Of a stretch of DNA of 64,000 bases, positions 25,637 through 34,688 are shown in pieces (the first letter of the stretch is position 1; each line of letters opens with the position of its first letter). The position numbers were made by a program, and so were the translations under genes. The stretch is from Catellatospora sichuanensis (GTDB taxonomy: Bacteria > Actinomycetota > Actinomycetes > Mycobacteriales > Micromonosporaceae): the NCBI RefSeq assembly GCF_007483665.1, contig NZ_VIQO01000023.1, forward strand, positions 124,001-188,000. Direction: 5' to 3'. Below the pieces are notes generated by a model, which made no database searches, was not told the DNA's origin, and was given only the letters and a program-made list of their open reading frames with translations.

Positions 25637-27625
25637 TCAGCAGGCGACGTCGATTACCCGCACGCCGCCCGCCGGCACCGTCACCCCGGCGGGAAACGAC
25701 GTCCCGTCGAGCACGTCCACGCCGGCCGCGTCCGGCACGACCACCGGCTCGTCGCCGTGGTTCAGCAGGAACAGGTGGCCACCCCGCCGCACCGCCTCGA
25801 CCGTGTCCGGCAGGCCGCGCGGGCGCGACACCCCGGCCGCGTCCAGGGCCGCCGAGAGCAGCGGCCGCAACCCGTCCACGCTGCTGGCGACATACCAGGC
25901 GGTGCCCCGGCCCAGCTCGTGCCGGGTGACCGCGGGGTGCCCGGCGTCGGGGCCCGCGGCGAACTCGGTCACCGTCACCGCTCCCTTCGGGCGGACCCGC
26001 TCCGACCAGACCCGGGCCGTGCCGCCGTCGGACAGCGCGACCGTCTCGTGCTCGCGCAGCGGGTGGAACTCCTCGACGGACAGTCCCAGCACGTCGCGCA
26101 GCACGCCCGGGTATGCCCCCGGATGCACGGCGTCGTGCTCGTCGACGATCCCGGAGAAGTACGACACCAGCAGGTGCCCGCCCGACTCGACGAAACACCG
26201 CAGGTTCTTCGCCGCGGCCTCCCCGAGCAGGTAAGCGCTGGGCGCCACGACCAGCTTGTACGCCGACAGGTCCGCGGCCGGGTGGACGAAGTCGACGGTG
26301 GCGTGCTCGCGCCACAGCGCGGCGTAGTACGCCTCGACGCGCTCCCGGAAGTTCAGGTCCACGCTCGGACGCCACTCCAGGTCCAGCGCCCACCAGGACT
26401 CCCAGTCCCAGACCACGGCGACCTCGGCGGCCACCCGCGTGCCGCGTACCCCCGAGAGCCTGTCGACCTCGCCGCCCAGCGCGACCACGTCGCGCCACAG
26501 GTCCGAATCGGTGCCGGCCTGCGGAAGCATCGCCGAATGGAACTTCTCCGCCCCGGCCCGCGAGGCCCGCCACTGGAAGAACAGCACCGAGTCCGAACCC
26601 CGCGCCACGTGCGCGAGGCTGTTGCGGCGCATCTCCCCCGGGCGCTTGGCGATGTTGCGGGGCTGCCAGCTGACCGCGCCGGGCGAGTGCTCCATCAGCA
26701 GCCACGGCCGGCCCCCGCCCAGCGAACGGCTCAGGTCCGCGGCCATGGCCAGGTCGATGTGGTTGTCGGGCTGCTCGGCGTTGAGGTAGTGGTCGTTGGA
26801 GACCACGTCGACCTCCGGCGCCCAGCGCCACAGGTCCATGGACTTGCAGTTGGTGACCATGAAGTTGGTGGTCACCGGCAGGTGCGGGGTGGCCGCGCGC
26901 AGCACGTCGCGCTGCAGCGTGAAGCAGGCCAGGTTCTCGGCGGAGCTGAAGCGGGCGAAGTCGAGCCGCTGCGCCGGGTTGACCACGGTGTGGTTGGCGC
27001 GCGGCGCGTCGATCTCGTCCCAGTCGCCGTAGCGCTGGCTCCAGAACGTGGTGCCCCAGGCGGCGTTGAGCGCGTCGAGGTCGTGGTAGGTCTCGCGCAG
27101 CCAGTCGCGGAAGGCCTGCACGCTGGCGTCGCAGTAGCACTCCCCCAGCGGGGCGCCGTACTCGTTGTGCACGTGCCACATGACCACGCCGGGGTGGTCG
27201 CGGTAGTGCTCGGCGAGCCGGTGGGCCAGCTCGACGGTGGCGTGCCGGTACTCGGGCGAGCTGGGGCAGGCGGTCTCGCGGCTGCCGAAGCCGATGCGTA
27301 CACCGTCGCGGTTGACCGGCAGGGTGTGCGGATACCGGCGGGCGAACCAGGCGGGCGGGGCGGCGCTGGGGGTGGCGAGGTCGACGCTGACCCCGTTGGC
27401 GTGCAGCCGGTCGATGATCTCGTCGAGCCAGCCGAACTCGTAGCGGCCCTGCTCCGGTTCCAGCAGCGCCCACGCGAAGATGCCGAGGCTGACCAGGTTG
27501 ACCCCGGCCTGGCGCATCAGCGCGACGTCCTCTTCCTGCACCTCGCGGGGCCACTGCTCCGGGTTGTAGTCGCCGCCGAAGGCCAGCCCGCGCAGCCGCG
27601 GCACCACATGTTCGGTCTCGGACAC
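25637..27625 (-). CDS. ganA: GH42 beta-galactosidase
   Basis: A 662-residue GH42 enzyme without signal peptide, so cytoplasmic. The N-terminal TIM barrel starts LAFGGDYNPEQW; acid/base is Glu155 in WHVHNEYG and nucleophile Glu312 in WLLMEHSPGAVSWQPRN. A trimerisation domain and a small C-terminal beta domain follow. It releases galactose from the imported galacto-oligosaccharides. The GTG at 27625 is preceded by a GGGGG ribosome site; the longer frame to 27691 runs through the operator and is unlikely to be translated. It is transcribed divergently from the importer operon, with its own operator copy. Confidence 0.92.
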   Translation of the reverse strand: MSETEHVVPRLRGLAFGGDYNPEQWPREVQEEDVALMRQAGVNLVSLGIFAWALLEPEQGRYEFGWLDEIIDRLHANGVSVDLATPSAAPPAWFARRYPHTLPVNRDGVRIGFGSRETACPSSPEYRHATVELAHRLAEHYRDHPGVVMWHVHNEYGAPLGECYCDASVQAFRDWLRETYHDLDALNAAWGTTFWSQRYGDWDEIDAPRANHTVVNPAQRLDFARFSSAENLACFTLQRDVLRAATPHLPVTTNFMVTNCKSMDLWRWAPEVDVVSNDHYLNAEQPDNHIDLAMAADLSRSLGGGRPWLLMEHSPGAVSWQPRNIAKRPGEMRRNSLAHVARGSDSVLFFQWRASRAGAEKFHSAMLPQAGTDSDLWRDVVALGGEVDRLSGVRGTRVAAEVAVVWDWESWWALDLEWRPSVDLNFRERVEAYYAALWREHATVDFVHPAADLSAYKLVVAPSAYLLGEAAAKNLRCFVESGGHLLVSYFSGIVDEHDAVHPGAYPGVLRDVLGLSVEEFHPLREHETVALSDGGTARVWSERVRPKGAVTVTEFAAGPDAGHPAVTRHELGRGTAWYVASSVDGLRPLLSAALDAAGVSRPRGLPDTVEAVRRGGHLFLLNHGDEPVVVPDAAGVDVLDGTSFPAGVTVPAGGVRVIDVAC

Positions 27626-27652
27626 GAATCCCCCTGACAAGCACGGCACGTC

Positions 27653-27666
27653 TGTGAACGTGCACA
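27653..27666 (-). promoter_or_regulatory. LacI-type operator before the beta-galactosidase
   Basis: TGTGAACGTGCACA, one mismatch from the perfect palindrome, 28 bp upstream of the GTG start. It would repress the beta-galactosidase in the absence of galactan oligosaccharide. Confidence 0.7.
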
Positions 27667-27732
27667 GTAACGGACCACCCGCCCCCCGCAAAGAGCCGGG
27701 CGATCATCGTCCGTCCCGCCCGCCCCTCCTGG

Positions 27733-27795
27733 CGCAACTCTTAAAGAGTCGCGGCATCGGCGAACCCTTGACAGGCCAAGTCTTTAAGAGTTGCG
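27733..27795. repeat. 15-bp inverted repeat in the beta-galactosidase/importer intergenic region
   Basis: CGCAACTCTTAAAGA (27733-27747) is repeated in perfect inverse at 27781-27795, with 33 bp between. The left arm is itself part of ACTCTTAAAGAGT, a 13-bp palindrome. It is unrelated to the LacI operator and lies in the 307-bp divergent region 27626-27932, whose other contents are the two LacI operators. It could bind a second regulator. Confidence 0.6.
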
Positions 27796-27853
27796 GCGAG
27801 GGCGGGGCGGCGGGGCCGGCGGGCGGGGCGTGTAACGCCTCGGACACGGAGTC

Positions 27854-27906
27854 TTGACGGGCTCGATATGGGCGAGCACACTTTGCCGCACTGTGAACGT
27901 TCACAG
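27854..27906 (+). promoter_or_regulatory. Importer-operon promoter with perfect LacI operator
   Basis: A possible -35 TTGACG at 27854-27859 with a -10-like CACACT 17 bp on, followed by the perfect palindrome CTGTGAACGTTCACAG at 27891-27906, 26 bp before the binding-protein start. The palindrome is identical to that at 23850-23865. Confidence 0.7.
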
Positions 27907-27932
27907 AGAATTCGCCATTCAACGGAGGACCT

Positions 27933-29231
27933 ATGCGTACGAAGCGGCTCAGGATGGTGATGTCCGCAATGCTGGTCGGCGCCCTGGCAGCGGGCTGTTC
28001 GGGCGGTGGGCAGGAGGAGACCCCGCAGGAGACCGGACCGGTCGAGCTGACGTTCTGGACGTGGGCTCCCAACATGGACAAGATCGCGGCGGTGTGGAAC
28101 GCGGCGCACCCCGACATCAAGGTCACCGTCAGCAAGCAGGCGGGCGGCGACGAGGCGGCGGCGAAGTTCCTGACCGCGGCCAAGGCCGGCAACGCACCCG
28201 ACCTGGTGCAGGCCGAATACCAGATGCTGCCCTCGTTCGTGGCCGCCGAGGCGGTCGCCGACATCAAGGGCGAGGTCGCCGGCGTACGCGATCAGTTCTC
28301 CGACGGCATCTGGAACCTGGTCACCCTGGGCACCGACGGCGTCTACGGCCTGCCGCAGGACAGCGGCCCGATGATGTTCTACTACCGCACCGACCTGTTC
28401 ACCAAGTACGGCATCGCGGTCCCCAAGACCTGGGACGAGTACGCGGCCGCGGCCCGCACCGTGCACGCCAAGGACAAGACCGTCTACCTCGGCGGTTTCT
28501 CCAGCAAGGACCCGGGCTGGTTCGCCGGGCTGTCGCAGCAGGCGGGCGCCAAGTGGTGGTCCATCACCGGCGAGGCCTGGAAGGTCGGCATCAACGACGA
28601 CGCGACGAAGAAGGTCGCCGACTTCTGGGGCGGCCTGGCCAAGGACGGCGTCGTCGACACGCAGGCCCCGTGGACGCCGGAGTGGAACGCGGCACTCAAC
28701 GGCGGAAAGATCATGAGCTGGGCGTCGGCGGTCTGGGCACCGGGTGTGCTGAGCAGCAACGCCCCCGACGGCAAGGGCAAGTGGGCCATCGCGCCACTGC
28801 CGCAGTGGAGCGCCGGGGAGAACTACTCCGGCTTCTGGGGCGGCTCGTCCATCGCGATCGCTGAGGGCTCCAAGCACAAGAAGGCCGCGGCGCAGTTCGC
28901 GTCCTGGCTGAACACCGACGCGAAAGCCCTCGACCTGCTCATCAAGGAAGCCGCGATCTACCCGGCGGCCAAGAGCGGCCAGAACCTGATGACCACCGCA
29001 CCGGAGTACTTCGCCAACCAGGCCGACTTCTGGCAGCAGGCGACGAACATCGCCGGCACCGCGCGGGGCTTCACCTTCGGCCCCAACGTGAACGTCGCGT
29101 ACAGCGCGTACAAGGACGCCTTCGACAAGGCGCTGCAGAACAAGTCCTCCTTCACGGACGCGCTGGGCGCGATGCATGACGCGACCGTCGCCGACATGAA
29201 GAAGTCCGGCTCCCCGCTGGCGAGCTTATAG
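27933..29231 (+). CDS. ABC sugar-binding lipoprotein of the galactan locus
   Basis: A 432-residue class I solute-binding protein with lipobox LAAGC (Cys22). The mature protein shows ELTFWTWAPN at the N-terminus, LPQDSGPMMFYYRTDLF for ligand contact and a C-terminal lobe with aromatic residues. It presumably binds galacto-oligosaccharides released by the GH53 enzyme (inference from context, like Bacillus GanS). GGAGG is upstream. The next gene starts directly after its TAG stop, so it is co-transcribed with two permeases and the regulator. Confidence 0.88.
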   Translation: MRTKRLRMVMSAMLVGALAAGCSGGGQEETPQETGPVELTFWTWAPNMDKIAAVWNAAHPDIKVTVSKQAGGDEAAAKFLTAAKAGNAPDLVQAEYQMLPSFVAAEAVADIKGEVAGVRDQFSDGIWNLVTLGTDGVYGLPQDSGPMMFYYRTDLFTKYGIAVPKTWDEYAAAARTVHAKDKTVYLGGFSSKDPGWFAGLSQQAGAKWWSITGEAWKVGINDDATKKVADFWGGLAKDGVVDTQAPWTPEWNAALNGGKIMSWASAVWAPGVLSSNAPDGKGKWAIAPLPQWSAGENYSGFWGGSSIAIAEGSKHKKAAAQFASWLNTDAKALDLLIKEAAIYPAAKSGQNLMTTAPEYFANQADFWQQATNIAGTARGFTFGPNVNVAYSAYKDAFDKALQNKSSFTDALGAMHDATVADMKKSGSPLASL

Positions 29232-30158
29232 ATGACCACGCCAACCCGGGGCGCCCGCGCTGATCGCGCGGGCGCCACCCCCTACCTCTACCTGGCCCCC
29301 GCGGTGGTGCTGTTCACCCTGTTCATCGCCGCGCCCATCGGGTACACCGCGTACCTGAGCCTGCGCCGGGTGCAGTTCTCCGGGCTGGGCCTGGGCAAGA
29401 AGTCGCGCACGGAGATCTTCGTCGGGCTGGACAACTACCGCACCGCGGTCGCCGACGGGGAGTTCTGGGCGGGCTGGCTGCGCGTGCTCGGGTACGCCGG
29501 CCTGGTCCTCGCCCTGATGCTGGGTCTGGCCCTGGTGTTCGCACTGCTGCTGGACTCGGCCCGGGTGCGGCTGGCCCGCTTCTCCCGCATCGCGATCTTC
29601 CTGCCGTACGCGGTGCCGGGCGTGGTCGCCACCCTGCTCTGGGGCTTCCTCTACCTGCCCAGCCTGAGCCCGATCCACGCCACGCTGCGCACGTTCGGCT
29701 TCGAGAACGTGGACCTGCTCAGCCCGAGCACGGTCATGTTCTCCATGGTCAACGTCGCGATCTGGGGCGGCACCGGCTTCAACATGCTGGTCCTCTACAC
29801 CCAGCTGCGGGCCATCCCCCGCGACTACTACGAGGCCGCCCGCATCGACGGCGCGGGCGAACTCGCCATCGCGCTGCGGGTCAAGGTGCCCATCCTGGCC
29901 CCCGCACTGGTGCTGACCACGGTGTTCTCCATCATCGCGACGATCCAGGTGTTCACCGAGCCGATGACGCTGCGGCCCATCTCCAACGCGGTCAGCTCCA
30001 CCTGGAGCCCGCTGATGAAGGTCTACCGCGACGCGTTCGTCACCGGCGACCTCTACAGCGCCGCGGCCACGTCGCTGGTCATCGCCGCGATCTCGGTCGT
30101 GCCGTCACTGCTGTTCATGCGCCTGGTGCGCCGCCAGGCCTTCGGGGAGGAAAGATGA
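29232..30158 (+). CDS. ABC sugar permease, MalF-like
   Basis: A 308-residue membrane protein with six helices and the EAA loop YYEAARIDGAGELAIALRVKVP (about residue 198), which contacts the ATPase. It forms the import channel with the product of the next gene, whose ATG overlaps this stop by 4 nt. The start codon directly abuts the upstream stop. Confidence 0.9.
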   Translation: MTTPTRGARADRAGATPYLYLAPAVVLFTLFIAAPIGYTAYLSLRRVQFSGLGLGKKSRTEIFVGLDNYRTAVADGEFWAGWLRVLGYAGLVLALMLGLALVFALLLDSARVRLARFSRIAIFLPYAVPGVVATLLWGFLYLPSLSPIHATLRTFGFENVDLLSPSTVMFSMVNVAIWGGTGFNMLVLYTQLRAIPRDYYEAARIDGAGELAIALRVKVPILAPALVLTTVFSIIATIQVFTEPMTLRPISNAVSSTWSPLMKVYRDAFVTGDLYSAAATSLVIAAISVVPSLLFMRLVRRQAFGEER

Positions 30159-31003
30159 CGACCAAGGGGGTACGCAGACCGCTGGGTCTCGCGCCCACCG
30201 CGGTGCTGCTGCTCGGGGCGCTGTACTGCCTGCTGCCGGTGTGCTGGGTGCTCGCCGCGTCGACCAAGACACGCGGGGAGCTGTTCACCACCAACGCGTT
30301 CGCACCGGGCACCGGCCTGTTCAGCAACATCGCGGACCTGTCGGCATACCGCGACGGGATCTTCTGGCAGTGGATGGCCAACACCGCGCTGTACGCGGGC
30401 GTCGGCGCGCTGCTGTCCACGGCCGTGTCGGTGCTGGCCGGATACGCCCTGGCGAAGTTCCGGTTCTTCGGCCGCAACATGATCTTCAACGTGCTGATCG
30501 GCGGCATCCTGGTCCCGGCCGTGGTGCTCGCGGTGCCGCAGTACCTGCTGCTGGCCAAGGCCGGGCTCGCCAACACGTACTGGGCCGTGCTGCTGCCGAG
30601 CATCCTGCACCCGTACAGCATCTACCTGGCCCGTATCTACGCGTCCGCGGCCATCCCGGACGCGCTGCTGGAGGCCGGGCGCATCGACGGGGCGGGCGAG
30701 CACCGGCTGCTGCGGGTGGTGGCGGTGCCGCTGATGCTGCCCGGCATGGTGACGATCTTCCTGTTCCAGTTCGTCGCGATCTGGAACAACTTCCTGCTGC
30801 CGTTCATCATGCTCGCCGACGACGAACGCTTCCCGCTCACCGTCGGCCTCTACACGCTGCTGGCCACCGGAGCCAACCAGCCCGCGCTCTACAACCTCGT
30901 CATCACCGGCGCGCTGCTGTCGATCATCCCGCTGATCGCGCTGTTCCTGACCATGCAGCGGTACTGGCGTACGGACCTGTCCGGCGGGTCTGTGAAAAGC
31001 TGA
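30155..31003 (+). CDS. ABC sugar permease, MalG-like
   Basis: A 282-residue membrane protein with six helices; the EAA loop is LLEAGRIDGAGEHRLLRVVAVP (about 168-189, with Gly where Ala is usual). Partner of the MalF-like permease. No ATP-binding gene follows; a shared MsiK-type ATPase elsewhere is assumed. Its TGA overlaps the regulator's ATG (TGATG). Confidence 0.9.
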   Translation: MTTKGVRRPLGLAPTAVLLLGALYCLLPVCWVLAASTKTRGELFTTNAFAPGTGLFSNIADLSAYRDGIFWQWMANTALYAGVGALLSTAVSVLAGYALAKFRFFGRNMIFNVLIGGILVPAVVLAVPQYLLLAKAGLANTYWAVLLPSILHPYSIYLARIYASAAIPDALLEAGRIDGAGEHRLLRVVAVPLMLPGMVTIFLFQFVAIWNNFLLPFIMLADDERFPLTVGLYTLLATGANQPALYNLVITGALLSIIPLIALFLTMQRYWRTDLSGGSVKS

Positions 31004-32016
31004 TGACCGTGACCAACAAGCGGCGTCCCACGATCCACGACGTGGCCCGTGCCTCGGGAGTCTCCCGGGGCACGGTGTCCCGCGCCCTCAACGGCGACCC
31101 CTACGTGAGCACCGCCGCGCTCGCCGCCGTCACCCGCGCCGTCGCCGAGACCGGGTACGTCGTCAACCGTGCCGCGCGCAGCCTGGTCACCCAGCGCACC
31201 GGCACCGTCGTCATGGTGCTGTCCGAGCCGCAGGAGAAGCTGTTCGAGGACCCGAACTTCAGCGTGCTGCTGCGGGTGGCCACCCGGCGGCTCGCCCAGC
31301 GCGACGTCGCCCTGGTCATGATGGTCGCCGGGGACGACGGCGACCGCGAGCGCGTGGTCCGCTACCTGCGCGGCGGCCACGCCGACGGGGTGCTGCTGCT
31401 GTCCGCCCACTCCGGCGACCCGCTGCTCGCCGAAATCGAAGGGCTCGCCATCCCGGCCGTGGCGTGCGGTGCGGTCCTCGGCCGCGAAGGCGTCATCCCG
31501 TACGCCGCCGCCGACGACCGCGAAGGCGCCCGCCAGATGGCGCAGTACCTCGTCGACCAGGGCCGCAAGAAGATCGCCACGATCACCGGGCCGCTGGACA
31601 CCCCCGGCGGCCTGAACCGCCTCGAAGGCTTCTGCGACGTGCTCGGCCGCAAGGCGGTCAAGAAGCTCATCGCCCACGGCGACTACTCCCGCCACAGCGG
31701 CGAAGCCGCCATGCACGAACTCCTCGACCGCGTCCCCGACCTCGACGCCGTCTTCGTCGGCTCCGATCTCATGGCCGCCGGGGCTCTCGCAGTCCTGCGC
31801 GAACGCGGCCGCCGCGTCCCCGAGGACGTCGCGGTCGGCGGCTTCGACGACTCCGCCATCGCGGGCTCGACCCACCCCAGACTCACCACCGTCCGCCAGC
31901 CCCTGGAACAGGTCGCAACGGAGACCGTACGCCTCCTCCTGGAGCTGATCGACGGCGCCGACACCGTCGAATCCCTCGTCCTCCCCACCGAACTCGTCAC
32001 CCGCGAATCCGCCTGA
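31003..32016 (+). CDS. LacI-family regulator of the galactan locus
   Basis: A 337-residue regulator. The HTH is at about residues 9-30 (TIHDVARASGVSRGTVSRAL, with the hinge helix following) and the periplasmic-binding-protein-like core runs from 65 to the end, with VFVGSDLMAAGAL and VGGFDDSAIA typical. It is the fourth gene of the importer operon, thus autoregulated. The five TGTGA..TCACA palindromes nearby are its likely operators, with galacto-oligosaccharide or galactose as inducer (inference). Confidence 0.9.
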   Translation: MTVTNKRRPTIHDVARASGVSRGTVSRALNGDPYVSTAALAAVTRAVAETGYVVNRAARSLVTQRTGTVVMVLSEPQEKLFEDPNFSVLLRVATRRLAQRDVALVMMVAGDDGDRERVVRYLRGGHADGVLLLSAHSGDPLLAEIEGLAIPAVACGAVLGREGVIPYAAADDREGARQMAQYLVDQGRKKIATITGPLDTPGGLNRLEGFCDVLGRKAVKKLIAHGDYSRHSGEAAMHELLDRVPDLDAVFVGSDLMAAGALAVLRERGRRVPEDVAVGGFDDSAIAGSTHPRLTTVRQPLEQVATETVRLLLELIDGADTVESLVLPTELVTRESA

Positions 32017-32034
32017 AGGCAGCGCACCCGCCTC

Positions 32035-32092
32035 GCCCGAAGGAAGGGCACCTTCTTATCGCAATACGTAGAGGAAGGTGCCCTTATTAACA
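32035..32092. repeat. Dispersed palindromic element, copy 1
   Basis: GAAGGAAGGGCACCTTC at about 32039-32055 faces GAAGGTGCCCTT (32074-32085), giving a 12-bp stem with an 18-nt AT-richer loop. The flank GCCCGAAGGAAGGGC is shared with a second copy at 34689-34745. It lies between convergent genes and can act as terminator for the LacI gene. Elements of this look are familiar from Micromonosporaceae intergenic spaces. Confidence 0.7.
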
Positions 32093-32137
32093 CCGTCGCG
32101 CAGTGGCCGCAGGTCGCAGCCGTCGAGGTCGAACGCA

Positions 32138-33751
32138 CTACGCGCCGGGCAGGCGTGCGCCGGGCGGCAGCCAGTCGTCGTCCAGTTCGAACTCGAAAAG
32201 CACACCGTCGGCCTGGTCGGTCGGCCCGACCGTCTCCGCCGGGCCCATCGCTGCTCCGTCCACGAACTGCTGCCGGTACGCCACCCCGTCAGCCCACCGG
32301 TGCACCGTCATCCAGAGGCTGAGCCCGGCCGCGAAGCTCGTCGCCACCCTGCAGTGGGCCACGCTGTACGCCGCGTCGAGCCCGTCCGCGTTCGGATTCA
32401 CCCTCAGCTCCCCCGACCCTCTGGCGGTGAACCGCAGCGGTCCCTGCACCTGCACCGACATGCCGCTGTCCGCAAACTCCGCCAGCATCCGGGACGGCAG
32501 CTCGGGATCGGTGCGGCCGACCCCGAAATACATGCTGGGACGCATACGGACGGCCTGACCCGGCCCCAGCACGGTGATCGTCGAGACGTCGTAACACCTC
32601 TCCGGGTTCATCCGCACCTCGCGCCAGCGGTCCCGGTCGGCTGGCAGGCCCGCCGCCGCGAACATCGCGGCGGCTCCCGGCCGGCTGCCGTCCCACAGGT
32701 CGTCACGATCGGCGATGACCCGCGCGAACGAGGCCTGGTCGCCCGTCGCCTCGCCCACCGCGGGCAGTCCGTCGGGGAACGCGACCCGCAGGTACGGCCC
32801 GAACTCGACGGTGCGGTGCAGTTCCGCGGCGGCGAACGCGGCGCTGAGCAGCTTGCCGAAGTCGGCGACCCGTTCGCAGACCGTACGGATCAGCAGTCGG
32901 CGTGGCAGCTCCCGGGTCGGGACCGTCAGGCGGTGCGAGCGCGGCACGAACGGCTCGACGAAGCTGTGATCGAAAGCCCGCGGGGCCACGGCGACGCGCA
33001 CCAGCAGGTCGACCGCCTGCGGATCGTCGGCCAGCGCGGGAGCCAGCGCGGCGCAGGTCCGCACCGCCAGACGCGGATCGTCCAGCCATTCCCGCGGTGC
33101 CTCACCGAGCTCGCCCAGCCCGAGTACGTACGCGGCGCACTCGCGGCGGTCGGTGGTGGTCCGGGCCGCATCACGGTGGTGGGCGACCACCTCGGGGCAC
33201 CGGTCGGCCAGGTCGGGGTGCCGGACGAGCGGGACGAGGGTCGAGGCGGCCAGGGCACGGGTCCATGCGGGCCAGGCCGCCGGCACCGGCCATACCGCGC
33301 CGAAGACGGTCGGCAACAGATCGAAGCATTCGCGGGCCGCATGGGCGAGCAGCACGCGGCCCGGGGCGTCCTCGTCCGTCCACTCATGAACGGCCCGGCG
33401 TGCCGGGTCGGCGAGGTAGGCATCGCGCCAGGCGAGCACCGCGGCGTCGACCGGTGGCGGGCTCGGCGCGCCGACCGCGGTCCGGGCCACCTCGCCCAGT
33501 AGGAACAGCAGGCTGTCGCGGACGCCGCCGTCAAGCGCCGGATCGTGCAGCAGGGGCAGGATCGCGGTGATCGCGGGCGCGGTCGCGGGCGTCAGCCGGC
33601 CGGTGCCGTGCAGCCGCTGGATCAGGAATACCCCGGCGTCGGATGCCGCGTCGGTGTCGTCGCCACGCAGCGCGCCCAGACGCGCAGGTAGGTCGGCTGC
33701 CAGGCCGTACGCGTGGAAGAGCCGGTCCCAGCGGATCTCCTCATTCGCCAC
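32138..33751 (-). CDS. HEAT-like repeat protein with C-terminal degenerate GyrB-type ATPase fold
   Basis: A 537-residue soluble protein. Residues 1 to about 370 are helical HEAT-like repeats (for example GVRDSLLFLLGEVARTAV and ECAAYVLGLGELGEAPREWL). From about 390 it follows the N-terminal GHKL ATPase of gyrase B: YDVSTITVLGPGQAVRMRPSM-type start (gyrase YxxSSITVLEGLEAVRKRPGMY), then LAEFADS at the N-box (gyrase EVVDNS, here Asn replaced by Ser), and SLWMTVHRWADGVAYRQQF with VGPTDQADGVLFEFELD matching the end of the gyrase ATPase domain. The DxGxG and GGLHGVG boxes are absent, so ATP turnover is unlikely. Function unknown. Confidence 0.7.
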   Translation of the reverse strand: MANEEIRWDRLFHAYGLAADLPARLGALRGDDTDAASDAGVFLIQRLHGTGRLTPATAPAITAILPLLHDPALDGGVRDSLLFLLGEVARTAVGAPSPPPVDAAVLAWRDAYLADPARRAVHEWTDEDAPGRVLLAHAARECFDLLPTVFGAVWPVPAAWPAWTRALAASTLVPLVRHPDLADRCPEVVAHHRDAARTTTDRRECAAYVLGLGELGEAPREWLDDPRLAVRTCAALAPALADDPQAVDLLVRVAVAPRAFDHSFVEPFVPRSHRLTVPTRELPRRLLIRTVCERVADFGKLLSAAFAAAELHRTVEFGPYLRVAFPDGLPAVGEATGDQASFARVIADRDDLWDGSRPGAAAMFAAAGLPADRDRWREVRMNPERCYDVSTITVLGPGQAVRMRPSMYFGVGRTDPELPSRMLAEFADSGMSVQVQGPLRFTARGSGELRVNPNADGLDAAYSVAHCRVATSFAAGLSLWMTVHRWADGVAYRQQFVDGAAMGPAETVGPTDQADGVLFEFELDDDWLPPGARLPGA

Positions 33752-33943
33752 CGCCGGAGCCTAGCCGCCCCGGCTCCTCAGGTGGGGGCACCGAACGGCT
33801 GCTGTGATCGCAACTCCGTATACGAGAGACGGTGTGCTGTCCCGCGTCGGCCGCCGGACCCGTGGTGACGGATCCGGGCCCTGTGCTCGGGCTCTGCTAT
33901 GTCCGCGGCCACGAGGGCATCATCGTCACCCTGGCCGGACAGC

Positions 33944-34639
33944 TCAGCTGAGTGCCGCCACGAGCCGGTCGTGTTCGGCTTGAGTGCCGATCCGGGCACG
34001 GTCCTCGGGGTGGTCGACGTACCACCTGATCGCGGCCGCCACGAGCTGCGGGTGGGTGTCCCAGCCGAGCGGGAGCACGGGACTGCGGCGCATTCGCGCG
34101 GGCATGAGGTCGGGCCGGGCGACGGTCAGGGCGAGGGTCCGACTGGACACGGCGGGATGCCGAGGGAACCCGGGGGCCAGCGCCTCCCAGGGGATGTCCG
34201 TGCCGCCGGGTCCGGACATCCTGATGCCTTCGGCACGCAGTTCCAGCGTGGGCATGCCACACCAGATCATGACGGCGAAGATCGTGCCACACGCGACGGA
34301 CGCCGTGACCAGCAGTCTGGCGCCCAGTCCGTGATTGCTCAGGTCGGCGAAGGCGGTGCGGCCCGACAAGAGCAGAAGCCCGAATCCCAGCAGGCGCGAC
34401 GTGTGGGACGACGTGACGAATGCCCGGTCCGTCACGGTGAACGCCGCGGCGCCTCCGGAACGGCGGATGAGCATGTAAATCATCACGCCGAGTCCGCCCA
34501 GCGGCGCAGCCGCCCGCAACGGCCCTTCCCAAAGGCTGTCGGCGAGCACTCCGTCGGCGAGGACCTGGCTTGCCAGGGTCGCGGTCAGGATCAGTACGAG
34601 GATGATGCGGGTGCGGATCAGCGGCCGGATCGGGATCAC
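33944..34639 (-). CDS. Hypothetical membrane protein
   Basis: A 231-residue protein with four likely membrane helices (about residues 6-26, 44-60, 82-100 and 112-132) followed by a cytoplasmic domain of about 95 residues containing LELRAEGIRMSGPGGTDIPW, a pattern seen in PH-like membrane-associated domains. The GTG at 34639 places a short basic N-terminus before the first helix; longer frames would run through the palindromic element. No family assigned. Confidence 0.6.
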   Translation of the reverse strand: MIPIRPLIRTRIILVLILTATLASQVLADGVLADSLWEGPLRAAAPLGGLGVMIYMLIRRSGGAAAFTVTDRAFVTSSHTSRLLGFGLLLLSGRTAFADLSNHGLGARLLVTASVACGTIFAVMIWCGMPTLELRAEGIRMSGPGGTDIPWEALAPGFPRHPAVSSRTLALTVARPDLMPARMRRSPVLPLGWDTHPQLVAAAIRWYVDHPEDRARIGTQAEHDRLVAALS

Positions 34640-34688
34640 GGCGCGCAGCGTACACAGCCCCTGCCCGCCCTGCCGCCCTCCCGAATCC

